Of a DNA stretch of 6,603 nt, positions 1 to 6,165 are shown piece after piece. The DNA comes from an uncultured Eubacteriales bacterium (GTDB taxonomy: Bacteria; Bacillota; Clostridia; Oscillospirales; Acutalibacteraceae), in NCBI GenBank assembly GCA_900313475.1, contig OMRJ01000292.1:1-6603 (forward strand), written 5' to 3'. Each line of letters opens with the position of its first letter. Within the stretch, counting starts at the first letter, position 1. The translations under genes were made by a program, and so were the position numbers. The notes below the pieces were generated by a model. It was not told the origin of the DNA and did no database searches. It saw nothing but the letters and a program-made list of their open reading frames with translations.

Positions 1-708
1 ACAGCCCGATCTCTGCTCTTCACGGATATACACGAAACAGAGTTCTCTCCCGTGATCGTCAGCCACCCATTCACAGACTCCGGTTTTGTTGCATCCCCAA
101 ATGCAGACGGAGAGATCGGACTGCTCAACATCACCGAGAGTGATGCCGATCAAAGACGATGGCGAGAGTATATGGGCAAGCTCATCGACGGAGCCAAAAG
201 CGCCTATGAGATATATATGATGATCACCAAACCCTATGGGCTGACATTTCTGAAATACACAGCCCAGGATCTGTCGCAAGAGGATCTGTCAAACATTCTC
301 GCCAGCGCATGGACAAGAGCCGAAGCCCCCAACATGGACGTGAATGTCAGCAAGGCGAAGCTCCTCTCCCTTTTCAAGCAGGCAGATCCAACGGTTCTCA
401 TGGAGCAAGATGAATATGTCCAGTTCAAGATGCTGGACGATCCGGTTACCGTATACCGCGGAGTCACAACACACAACGCAAAAAATGTGAAGGCTCTGTC
501 ATGGACACTGAGCCGAGAAACCGCCGAATGGTTTGCCCACCGCTTCGGCGAGAACGGAACAGTCTACGAGGCACAGATTGATAAAAAGCATATATATGCA
601 TATTTCGGTGGAAGGAACGAATCCGAGGTGATCGTCGATCCTTCCTATCTGACAAACATTACGGAGGTACAGGATCTGTCCTCCGATTTTTTATTATCAC
701 AAGAATAA
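1..708 (+). CDS. ADP-ribosyltransferase-like mobile-element protein, 5'-truncated by window edge
   Basis: The frame is open from base 1, so the gene probably begins upstream; the GTG at 52 is the first possible start inside the window but has no convincing RBS. Numbering from that GTG (218 residues), the C-terminal third carries the three marks of the R-S-E class of ADP-ribosyltransferases. These are an arginine in VYRG (R136), an S-W-T strand motif followed by a helix of the SRETAEWFAHRF type (S150 to F165), and an E-x-E pair in NESEVIVDP (E190 and E192). In known family members the arginine and serine bind NAD and the last glutamate is catalytic. The region before residue 130 is not recognised; it looks helical and soluble. 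No signal peptide is visible in the part present. Similar proteins of unknown role are, from memory, common in Clostridia integrative elements. Target and activity are unknown, and a non-enzymatic ART-fold role is possible. Confidence 0.7.
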   Translation, partial: TARSLLFTDIHETEFSPVIVSHPFTDSGFVASPNADGEIGLLNITESDADQRRWREYMGKLIDGAKSAYEIYMMITKPYGLTFLKYTAQDLSQEDLSNILASAWTRAEAPNMDVNVSKAKLLSLFKQADPTVLMEQDEYVQFKMLDDPVTVYRGVTTHNAKNVKALSWTLSRETAEWFAHRFGENGTVYEAQIDKKHIYAYFGGRNESEVIVDPSYLTNITEVQDLSSDFLLSQE

Positions 709-709
709 C

Positions 710-714
710 GGAGG
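710..714 (+). promoter_or_regulatory. Strong ribosome binding site of the tiny gene at 723
   Basis: GGAGG lies 8 bases before the ATG at 723 and directly after the stop codon of the ADP-ribosyltransferase-like gene. Such a good site supports the idea that the tiny downstream reading frame was once, or still is, translated. Confidence 0.7.
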
Positions 715-722
715 TAACGAAA

Positions 723-835
723 ATGACCATATACCAAGAAGAAATGCAGCGAAAGGCGCAACGCTACGAATGCTCGGCGCTCCGCAGATCGATAAGGATG
801 CCCTACGGAAAAAGATGATGGAATGCATCGGTTAG
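723..835 (+). pseudogene. Tiny element gene, apparently frameshifted (about 37 codons if repaired)
   Basis: From ATG 723 the frame gives 31 codons ending with TGA at 816-818: it starts MTIYQEEMQRKAQRYE and then becomes CSALRRSIRMPYGKR. From base 770 the -1 frame reads MLGAPQIDKDALRKKMMECIG and stops at TAG 833-835. Joining the two halves at GAATG (768-772), as if GAAATG had lost one A, gives a smooth charged helical peptide of about 37 residues. There is no slippery heptamer at the junction, so an indel is likelier than programmed frameshifting. The A of the internal ATG at 770 is the last base of the GAA codon, so the second half could also be a separate 21-codon peptide. Function is not recognised. 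Its position, squeezed between cargo and recombinase, suggests a small accessory protein of the element. Confidence 0.45.
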
Positions 836-845
836 CCCACCGAAG

Positions 846-2456
846 GTGGTCAGAATCATAGAGCCGACGATCCCAATCCACGAAACGGTCAAGACAACAT
901 ACCGAGCCTTGCGAGTGGCAGCCTACTGCCGAGTATCCACCAAGCAAGAGGAACAGCTCCACAGCTACGAAACTCAGGTCAAGCACTACACCGAACGAAT
1001 CCAAGCGGAAAACGGATGGATACTTGAAGGCATTTACGCCGACAAAGGCATCACCGGAACGAGCTACAAAAAGCGTGACGAGTTCAACCGCATGATTCGC
1101 CGATGCAAGCAAGGCAAGATCGACATGATCATCGTGAAATCCATCGCCCGCTTCGCTCGAAACACCGTGGACTGCCTCAAGTTCGTCCGAATGCTGAATG
1201 ACCTAAACGTGGTCGTGTACTTTGAGGAACAAGGCATCTACAGCAACCAACCCGGCGCAGAGTTTTATATCACCATCTACGGTAGCATCGCACAGAGCGA
1301 ATCCGAAAATATCAGCGCCAACGTCAAATGGGGTAAGGCGCGGAGTGCCAAGGAAGGCAACGTGCCATTCCACTACAAAAACTTCCTCGGCTACCGTAAA
1401 GGAGCAGACGGAAAACCCGAAATCGATCCCGAAGAAGCGGAAACGATCCGATTCGTCTACGAGCGCTTCCTCGCAGGCGATAGCCTATCGGGGATCGCAC
1501 AGAAGCTCAACGACCTGCAAGTCCCAACACCATCGGGCAAGGGCTTATGGCAAAACTCCACTATACAATCCATCCTCTCCAATGAGAAATACAAGGGCGA
1601 TGCCATCATCAACAAGACCTACATCAAGGACTGCCTGTCCAAAAAGGTGATGGTCAATAACGGAGAACGTCCGAAATACTATGTGGAGAACAACCATCCT
1701 GCCATCATTGATGCGGTAACCTTCGGCAGAGTCCAAGAGGAACTGGCAAGACGATCCGGCAAGCCCAAGACCAAGCAGGTCGGAACAAAGACCGAGCAAG
1801 GTAAATACTCAAGCAAATACGCTATGACCGAACTGCTCGTCTGCGGTGAATGCAAGACACCATACCGCAGATGCACATGGACGGTAAAAGGACAAAAGAA
1901 GATCGTGTGGAGATGTATCAATCGGCTTGACTTCGGCAAAAAATACTGCCACAACTCACCGACTGTAGAGGAAAGCATCCTGCAACGAGCCGTCATGAGA
2001 GCAATCATGGAAACGGCACAGCAAAACCTCGGTGTGCTACAGACTCTGAAAGTACACATCGGAATGGGCTTGCAGTCCGAACAGACCGAGGACAACAGCA
2101 TGGATCTGCAAATCCGAATAGCAGAAATCGATGCAGAGATCAAAGCAATGCTCGCAAAAATATCCACCGATACGGTGGATGCCTTCGATGAAGAAAAAGC
2201 CAAACAACTCATGGATGAAAAAGCCCGTCTGCAACAGCAGCTCGGCAACATCCGAGATGGTCAGCTCAAAAGAGAGCAAACCCAATCCCGACTTGACGAT
2301 ATATACACCATCCTGGACGGACTGAAAAACCGACCGATGGAGTATGATGAGCAGATCGTAAGACAACTGCTCGAATGCATAACGGTAGATTCCAAGGAAC
2401 AGATCACGGTGATTTTTGTAGGCGGTCTCAAAGTGGTGCAGCCACTGATCGACTGA
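846..2456 (+). CDS. Large serine site-specific recombinase (resolvase/invertase family, with recombinase and zinc-ribbon domains)
   Basis: This 536-residue protein cuts and rejoins DNA at att sites to integrate or excise the element. The N-terminal resolvase domain (about 22-165) has the nucleophile serine in YCRVS (S31), the GITGTSYKKRDEFNRM segment (68-83) and the arginine motif KSIARFARN (98-106). A recombinase domain follows (about 178-300, with LGYRKGADGK and the NSTIQSILSNEKYKG segment). Next is a zinc ribbon with CGEC (C333, C336) and a second cysteine pair, C357 and C368. A long charged coiled-coil-like region (about 415-490) precedes a short beta-rich C-terminus. All expected parts and the length fit a complete enzyme. 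GTG 846 is the only start codon in frame after the stop at 816-818, but no good Shine-Dalgarno precedes it. Translation may therefore be coupled to the small frame ending at 835. The downstream hairpin at 2566-2599 probably ends the transcript. Confidence 0.93.
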   Translation: MVRIIEPTIPIHETVKTTYRALRVAAYCRVSTKQEEQLHSYETQVKHYTERIQAENGWILEGIYADKGITGTSYKKRDEFNRMIRRCKQGKIDMIIVKSIARFARNTVDCLKFVRMLNDLNVVVYFEEQGIYSNQPGAEFYITIYGSIAQSESENISANVKWGKARSAKEGNVPFHYKNFLGYRKGADGKPEIDPEEAETIRFVYERFLAGDSLSGIAQKLNDLQVPTPSGKGLWQNSTIQSILSNEKYKGDAIINKTYIKDCLSKKVMVNNGERPKYYVENNHPAIIDAVTFGRVQEELARRSGKPKTKQVGTKTEQGKYSSKYAMTELLVCGECKTPYRRCTWTVKGQKKIVWRCINRLDFGKKYCHNSPTVEESILQRAVMRAIMETAQQNLGVLQTLKVHIGMGLQSEQTEDNSMDLQIRIAEIDAEIKAMLAKISTDTVDAFDEEKAKQLMDEKARLQQQLGNIRDGQLKREQTQSRLDDIYTILDGLKNRPMEYDEQIVRQLLECITVDSKEQITVIFVGGLKVVQPLID

Positions 2457-2472
2457 TGGTGGCTCACCACCA
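2457..2472. repeat. Short perfect inverted repeat right after the recombinase stop
   Basis: TGGTGG and CCACCA pair around a CTCA loop, beginning on the base after the TGA. No T-run follows, so it is not a standard terminator. It may stabilise the 3' end of the mRNA or be part of an attachment region; neither is shown. Confidence 0.4.
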
Positions 2473-2565
2473 CCCACTAAATTTGAAAACTCAAGATTTT
2501 TTGGTAAGAGTTCGAATTCATACGCAAAAATGCCGAAAATATCTTTTTTGTAGCCCATAGACAGA

Positions 2566-2604
2566 AAAACGGTAGGTGTCATAAGATACTTGCCGTTTTG
2601 TTTT
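2566..2604 (+). terminator. Rho-independent terminator downstream of the recombinase
   Basis: A 15-bp stem with three G-U pairs (2566-2580 with 2585-2599), an ATAA loop, and a TTTTGTTTT tail. It lies about 110 bases after the recombinase stop and before the tRNA promoter, so it isolates the two units. An A-rich 5' arm means it may also work weakly on the minus strand. Confidence 0.75.
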
Positions 2605-2682
2605 ATAAATTCATGACATTGTCTATCTGTTTTTTTTGGCAGATTTTTTCTGAATTGCAGTTTAAGAGATTAAAAAAAAGGC
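2605..2682. other. A/T-rich spacer without genes; probable zone of the element/chromosome junction
   Basis: No plausible reading frame with an RBS is seen here. There are long T and A runs, and a weak hairpin, ATCTGTT with GGCAGAT (2625-2631 and 2638-2644, two G-U pairs), followed by TTTTT, which could be a minor plus-strand terminator. Together with 2457-2604 this is the only place where the element can end, because the chromosomal tRNA promoter starts at 2683. No repeat marking the exact crossover is visible. Confidence 0.4.
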
Positions 2683-2711
2683 TTGACAAACATAGCGTAT
2701 AATGATATAAT
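2683..2711 (+). promoter_or_regulatory. Perfect consensus sigma-A promoter of the tRNA-Arg gene
   Basis: TTGACA at 2683-2688 and TATAAT at 2706-2711 are separated by exactly 17 bases. Transcription should start near 2718, leaving a leader of about 79 bases before the tRNA. A promoter this close to consensus fits a constitutive stable-RNA gene. Confidence 0.9.
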
Positions 2712-2717
2712 TTCAAG

Positions 2718-2796
2718 CGTTGTTAAGTAGCAGTTGCTGTAGATCAAAAGAAACAGTTGTTGCTTTTCGATATTCGGCGGAAATACGGGAATATTT
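2718..2796 (+). other. 5' leader of the tRNA-Arg precursor transcript
   Basis: This is the predicted transcribed stretch between the promoter and the mature tRNA 5' end. It contains a CAGTTG word twice, once in AGCAGTTGCT (a short palindrome) and once in CAGTTGTTGC, but no convincing long hairpin, T-run or RBS. The leader is expected to be removed by RNase P. Confidence 0.4.
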
Positions 2797-2873
<77 letters not shown>

Positions 2874-2880
2874 AAAGAAA

Positions 2881-2908
2881 AACACTTTGCTTTTGCAGAG
2901 TGTTTTTT
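2881..2908 (+). terminator. Rho-independent terminator of the tRNA-Arg gene
   Basis: AACACTTTGC (2881-2890) pairs with GCAGAGTGTT (2895-2904) around a TTTT loop with one G-U pair, followed by a T-run. It begins 7 bases after the CCA end. Confidence 0.88.
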
Positions 2909-2914
2909 ATTTAA

Positions 2915-2972
2915 AAATAACGAAAATAATAACGCCGCAGTCAACGGGTGATTTTCGGTTGACTGCGGCGTT
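2915..2972 (-). terminator. Rho-independent terminator of the hydrolase/phosphoesterase operon
   Basis: A perfect 15-bp inverted repeat, AACGCCGCAGTCAAC (2931-2945) with its complement at 2958-2972, encloses a 12-base loop. Read on the minus strand it is followed by a T-rich stretch (complement of 2915-2930). It lies 21 bases after the phosphoesterase stop codon. It faces the tRNA terminator, so the two units converge with little read-through expected. Confidence 0.85.
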
Positions 2973-2993
2973 CCGTACGGCTTATTTAAGCGT

Positions 2994-3965
2994 TTATTTA
3001 ACTATAGTGTATTCCATATCAAACTGCGGAAGATAAGTGCCCTGTGAGAAGTCTCTGGCTCTGAAAAGGACGGTGTCCTCATAAACCTCCATTATAAGTC
3101 CCGTGCCGGTATGGGCATATCCGTCGCCAGCAATCGTGAGGGAGGGGAGGTTTACGCCGTGGATGCCGTCTATTTCCTCATAAGTGTACGAGGCGAATCC
3201 CGAATGAAGGTGTCCCGTGATGAGGAATACGTTTTTATAGCCGCTCATTATTCTCTTAAGGTCATCGGACTGCGCACCTACAGAGCCTGCAGTCTTTATG
3301 GGTGAACCCCACGCATCGGGAAGATTGTGAGTGTTTTTAAGCGGCTGATGAAGAATTACAAAAGCGGGAAGACCGTCGGCAGTTGCGTCTTTAAGTTCAC
3401 TGTCAAGCCAGTTAAGCTCTGTTTCATTGATGTACGCTTCTTCAAATTCGGTGCGTGTGCTGCCGAGAACAATGAATTTATAGCCGTTAACTTCATACGA
3501 ATAGTAAAGCTTGTCGAGTTTCAGATTTCCGTTTGTGCTTGAGGAAAACTCGGAGAAGTTTTTTACGGCATTGCTGAAAACGCGGAGTCTGATGTCGTGG
3601 TTGCCCGACGCGGGGAGAATGTTGTTTATTTTACCCTTGAACATGTTGAGGTTATCAAGCACCACTCTGTATTCGGAGCCTTTTCCGTTTTCCGCTATAT
3701 CACCCGCAAGTACAAGCGCGTCCATTGTTCCGTCCATTGCGGCAATGTCGCGGCAAGCTGCTTTCATGGGTTCGTTTCTGTTCAAAAGATAGTCCGAAAT
3801 CTGCATGTCAGCCCAGAGAACCGCCGTCATTTTGCAGTTGTCTTCGTCTTTCGCTTTAATCAGAGCGTCCTGTGACGGGAAAATGCTGCCGCCTGAGCAG
3901 CCGACCGAAAGGGAAAGAAGAAGAACGAGAATTTTGTAGAAAATATTTGTTATTGCACTGTACAT
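2994..3965 (-). CDS. Exported calcineurin-like metallophosphoesterase, probable lipoprotein
   Basis: This 323-residue protein has the ordered metal-binding motifs of the calcineurin-like phosphoesterase superfamily: WADMQ (D53, Q55), LAGDIAENG (D89), SGNHD (N122, H123, D124), ILHQP (H206) and TGHLH (H252, H254). The family uses two metal ions to hydrolyse phosphomonoesters or phosphodiesters. The usual D-x-H first motif is D-x-Q here, a variant known in some subfamilies such as CPPED1/CSTP1-like proteins. The N-terminus has a hydrophobic stretch ending LSLSVGC (C23). This resembles a lipobox, but with serine rather than leucine at -3, so lipid anchoring is probable, not certain. It is the second gene of the operon: a GGAGG at 3976-3980, inside the end of the upstream gene, lies 10 bases before its ATG. 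The substrate is not predictable; nucleotides, phospholipid head groups or teichoic-acid-like polymers are possible. Confidence 0.88.
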   Translation of the reverse strand: MYSAITNIFYKILVLLLSLSVGCSGGSIFPSQDALIKAKDEDNCKMTAVLWADMQISDYLLNRNEPMKAACRDIAAMDGTMDALVLAGDIAENGKGSEYRVVLDNLNMFKGKINNILPASGNHDIRLRVFSNAVKNFSEFSSSTNGNLKLDKLYYSYEVNGYKFIVLGSTRTEFEEAYINETELNWLDSELKDATADGLPAFVILHQPLKNTHNLPDAWGSPIKTAGSVGAQSDDLKRIMSGYKNVFLITGHLHSGFASYTYEEIDGIHGVNLPSLTIAGDGYAHTGTGLIMEVYEDTVLFRARDFSQGTYLPQFDMEYTIVK

Positions 3966-3968
3966 CTA

Positions 3969-5819
3969 TTATTTGCCTCCGCAATTTATATTTTTGAAAA
4001 GAAGAATGTCACTCCAGCCGTTTCCGCCGAAGAATTTCAACAGAATATCACTGAATATTTTAAGTATTTTTGTTACAAGCTTGAGGAATACTCTCGGCTT
4101 TTCCTCCGGCTTTGCAGTGCCGTTCTGAATTTCGAATACCGTTTTGTCGAACTCGTCCCTGACGGCGTCAAAGTCCTCGGTTTTCATATAAGTACTGTTG
4201 ATTGCCGTTTCCGCTTTTGCGATTGCCGACGCAAGCTTCTGTGTGTTTTCGGGGGATAGTGACGATGTATCGGCGGTTTTCCAACGGTTTACGTCCTTTA
4301 TAAAGTCGCGGGAATCACGCGCGTAGTTAAATTGCGGAAATGCCGGGTCGGAATGAACGTTTTTGAACGAGCCGTCGGTTATTATTCTTACCGCAAGCTT
4401 TATTATCACGTTGTTCCTTGCCGTGGTTTCGTGATTCTGCCCCTTGAAAAAAAATGTGGTTTCACAGAGAATGCCGGAGGATGCATCCACAAGTCTCGCA
4501 TCGTCAATATGCCGGTGTGACTTGTCCGTGCAGAAAGTGTTTGCCTGTGCGTAGCCTTCCGGAAGCGGTTTGTCAACGGCGACCGTCGTTGCGCCGAGCG
4601 ATTCCGAGTCGGTGTGAATTATACCGTCGGCGTTTACCTTGTCCCATGAGTCGCAGATCTTGTAAAGAGTGTAGTTGTAGTCGACGATATCAAAGAACTC
4701 AACACCTTTTGCCTGCGCTTCAAGAATGCGGCTGCGATGGTTGAGCTGTGCGGTATAATACCAGTCGGTTTCTTTGACTATATGAACGCTGTCTTCGTCT
4801 TCGAGATATTTCGCGCGGCACGCAGGGTAGTCCGCCGACGGTATCAGCGCCCAAAGGCAGGTGCTGTTTTCGAGATAATCTTCGATAAGTGTGTCAACCG
4901 CTTTATCCAAAATTGCGTTCAGATCGGCGTTCGGCATAATTCTTAAAATTATGTTTATAAGATATGCCAAAGCCTGCTGATCGTCATCGAGAAGCGACGG
5001 GAACATGTAGCCGTAAAGCGCATCGTCGTCATCCAAAAGACCGTAGCGGTAGATATCGCCGAGTACGGCTGCACCGTCGGAAGCAGGGACGATAAAGCAT
5101 ACTCTGTTTACATCGTCGGAGAAATCAAGTCCCTTGTCGATGTATACCTGCATAAGAGCGTTGAAAAGCGAGCCGCCCTGACTTATCGGGAGAATATTCA
5201 CTTTGTCGTGTCCGGTTTCTCTCTTGGCAATCTGAATGAGATCAAACAGGCGTTCCGCAGTGGCTTTGATGTTGCCGGTTGAAACGTATGAGAAGAAATA
5301 GAGATGGTCAAGACCGACCTTTTCGACATATTCTTCGAGAGGAATCTGGTCAAGAGCATATTCTCGGTCCTCTTCGCTTAAATTCGCAAGGGAAGTGTTA
5401 TACTCCGTTGCGCGTATGTCTTTTACGGGACGTCCGTATTCGTCAAGCTTTATGTTTTCAAACATTGCTCTGCCGAGCACATCCGCAATTGCCTGAGCGC
5501 TCTTATTGTCCTTGTCGCGCTGAGTGATAAGCATTTTTGCAATGGGAAGAAGCGCGTTTTCAAGCGCATCTTTTACAATGTCGTTTGATGCCTCCATAAA
5601 AAAAGGCTTGCTGTATTTTTCGCCTGCCGAGTTAAGCTTTTCGTTGCCGTTTTCGTCATAAAATCTGACATCCGACTGAAAGATGCCCGGTACGACTACA
5701 GTGGGGTAAACATCACAGCCGACCGTGTTTTTCGGGACCGCAAAAGCCGCCGGGGCAAAAACGGTAATAAACAGTACGGTTGACAAAAAAAAGGAAAAAG
5801 TTCGTTTAATATTTGTCAT
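3969..5819 (-). CDS. Secreted alpha/beta-hydrolase-like protein (lipase/esterase-type) with C-terminal helical tail
   Basis: The 616-residue product starts with a clear signal peptide: a basic start, a hydrophobic core at 8-22, and AFA as a likely cleavage site after residue 27. A strand and turn, VYPTVVVPGIFQSD (37-50), resembles the oxyanion-hole region of lipase-like alpha/beta hydrolases. NILPISQGGSLFNALM (208-223) looks like the nucleophile elbow, with S213 as candidate nucleophile. Asp residues near 439-445 and H463 in KGQNHE are candidates for the rest of a triad. An inserted acidic region (about 255-350) may be a lid. Residues 520-567 look like a FIVAR-like helical pair. Residues 577-597 form an amphipathic or hydrophobic helix that may bind membrane or wall. 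It is the first operon gene, with AGGGAG at 5829-5834 and a promoter at 5854-5882. The phosphoesterase ATG follows after 3 bases. Esterase, lipase or peptidase activity cannot be told apart from the sequence. Confidence 0.72.
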   Translation of the reverse strand: MTNIKRTFSFFLSTVLFITVFAPAAFAVPKNTVGCDVYPTVVVPGIFQSDVRFYDENGNEKLNSAGEKYSKPFFMEASNDIVKDALENALLPIAKMLITQRDKDNKSAQAIADVLGRAMFENIKLDEYGRPVKDIRATEYNTSLANLSEEDREYALDQIPLEEYVEKVGLDHLYFFSYVSTGNIKATAERLFDLIQIAKRETGHDKVNILPISQGGSLFNALMQVYIDKGLDFSDDVNRVCFIVPASDGAAVLGDIYRYGLLDDDDALYGYMFPSLLDDDQQALAYLINIILRIMPNADLNAILDKAVDTLIEDYLENSTCLWALIPSADYPACRAKYLEDEDSVHIVKETDWYYTAQLNHRSRILEAQAKGVEFFDIVDYNYTLYKICDSWDKVNADGIIHTDSESLGATTVAVDKPLPEGYAQANTFCTDKSHRHIDDARLVDASSGILCETTFFFKGQNHETTARNNVIIKLAVRIITDGSFKNVHSDPAFPQFNYARDSRDFIKDVNRWKTADTSSLSPENTQKLASAIAKAETAINSTYMKTEDFDAVRDEFDKTVFEIQNGTAKPEEKPRVFLKLVTKILKIFSDILLKFFGGNGWSDILLFKNINCGGK

Positions 5820-5828
5820 TAGGATAAA

Positions 5829-5834
5829 CTCCCT
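5829..5834 (-). promoter_or_regulatory. Ribosome binding site of the secreted hydrolase gene
   Basis: On the minus strand AGGGAG lies 9 bases before the ATG at 5819-5817 and supports that start, which also gives a proper signal peptide. Confidence 0.75.
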
Positions 5835-5853
5835 TAAACTTAATATAAAAATT

Positions 5854-5882
5854 ATAATATGCAGATGTGAATAATTTGTGAA
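5854..5882 (-). promoter_or_regulatory. Probable promoter of the hydrolase/phosphoesterase operon
   Basis: On the minus strand TTCACA (5882-5877) and TATTAT (5859-5854) are 17 bases apart. A perfect TATAAT also overlaps this -10 (5856-5851) but with a 20-base spacer. Transcription would start near 5845, giving a leader of roughly 25 bases. Confidence 0.55.
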
Positions 5883-6011
5883 CGTTTATCGGTGGCTTAA
5901 CGGTGCTGCAAAAATTCTTTGTTTGTTACAAAAAATACAGACCCTTTTTGTGTAAAATGCCTTTTTCGATTAAGACGATTATTACATTTTTAAGGTCAAA
6001 TGTTACAACCG

Positions 6012-6024
6012 TGTAATAATTACA
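6012..6024. promoter_or_regulatory. Candidate operator, Fur-family-like palindrome
   Basis: TGTAAT and ATTACA are perfect inverted arms around a single central A. The core TAAT-n-ATTA is that of Fur, PerR and Zur boxes in Firmicutes; the outer bases do not match any one of these closely. It would overlap the -35 of a possible promoter whose -10 is TATACT at 6036-6041. The assignment to a regulator is inference. Confidence 0.4.
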
Positions 6025-6074
6025 GAAAAAGAGGGTATACTTAAAACATAAAAACAATGTGTGTGTTTCCTCGG

Positions 6075-6106
6075 AAAAGGGCAGTTCGTCAGAGCTGCTT
6101 TTTTTC
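6075..6106 (+). terminator. Unassigned intrinsic terminator upstream of the sialidase-like gene
   Basis: AAAAGGGCAGTT (6075-6086) can pair without gaps with 6093-6104 (three G-U pairs) around a CGTCAG loop, followed by a run of T to 6105. No plus-strand gene precedes it. It therefore ends a short unknown RNA, or acts as an attenuator for a promoter further upstream. Confidence 0.55.
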
Positions 6107-6135
6107 TTGCAATAAATCCCAAAGTATGTTAGCAT
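6107..6135 (+). promoter_or_regulatory. Probable promoter of the sialidase-like gene (extended -10)
   Basis: TTGCAA (6107-6112) and TAGCAT (6130-6135) are 17 bases apart, with a TGn extension (6127-6129) just before the -10. Transcription would start near 6142. The RBS GGAGGG at 6154-6159 then lies shortly after it. Confidence 0.5.
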
Positions 6136-6165
6136 TGATGAGAACAGAGAAACGGAGGGCATTTT

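Larger units (their letters stand above)
1..2604 (+). mobile_element. Right-hand end of an integrated element with a large serine recombinase (left end outside window)
   Basis: Three same-strand genes (ADP-ribosyltransferase-like protein, tiny broken gene, large serine recombinase) are packed with short gaps and end in a hairpin terminator. Beyond this the sequence changes to a tRNA gene and chromosomal-type genes on the opposite strand. Large serine recombinases of this type usually lie next to one end of integrative or conjugative elements in Clostridia, so the element should extend to the left. The arginine codon choice (frequent CGA) also looks different from the genes on the right, judged by eye. 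The right boundary is a guess: it lies after the recombinase stop at 2456 and before the tRNA promoter at 2683. No att repeat can be identified because the other end is not present. Confidence 0.6.
5820..6165. other. Divergent intergenic region between the hydrolase operon and the sialidase-like gene
   Basis: This A/T-rich 346-base stretch carries no convincing gene. It holds the minus-strand RBS and promoter (5829-5882), a TTTGT-T-ACAAA palindrome (5922-5932), a second TGTTACAA copy (6001-6008), a TGTAAT-A-ATTACA palindrome (6012-6024), a possible plus-strand -10 TATACT (6036-6041), a terminator-like hairpin (6075-6105) and the sialidase-like gene promoter (6107-6135). The density of short palindromes suggests regulator binding between the divergent genes. 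Confidence 0.5.

Noticed and set aside
723..860. Stop-codon read-through (TGA 816-818) fusing the tiny frame to the recombinase, since both share one frame
   Set aside because: The natural-looking second half of the tiny peptide is in the -1 frame, not in the recombinase frame, and no read-through signal is visible.
645..1112. Minus-strand 155-codon frame opposite the recombinase start
   Set aside because: It lies antisense to the end of the ART-like gene and the conserved recombinase catalytic domain, has no family resemblance, and is best explained as a shadow frame.
1679..2582. Long minus-strand frames (190 and 181 codons) opposite the recombinase C-terminal half
   Set aside because: They are cysteine/serine-rich or otherwise unnatural translations opposite a clearly coding strand, with no domain signal.
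2931..2972. The 15-bp perfect inverted repeat as a transposon end or CRISPR-like repeat
   Set aside because: It occurs once, lies just after a stop codon, and has a T-rich tail on the minus strand, which fits an ordinary terminator.
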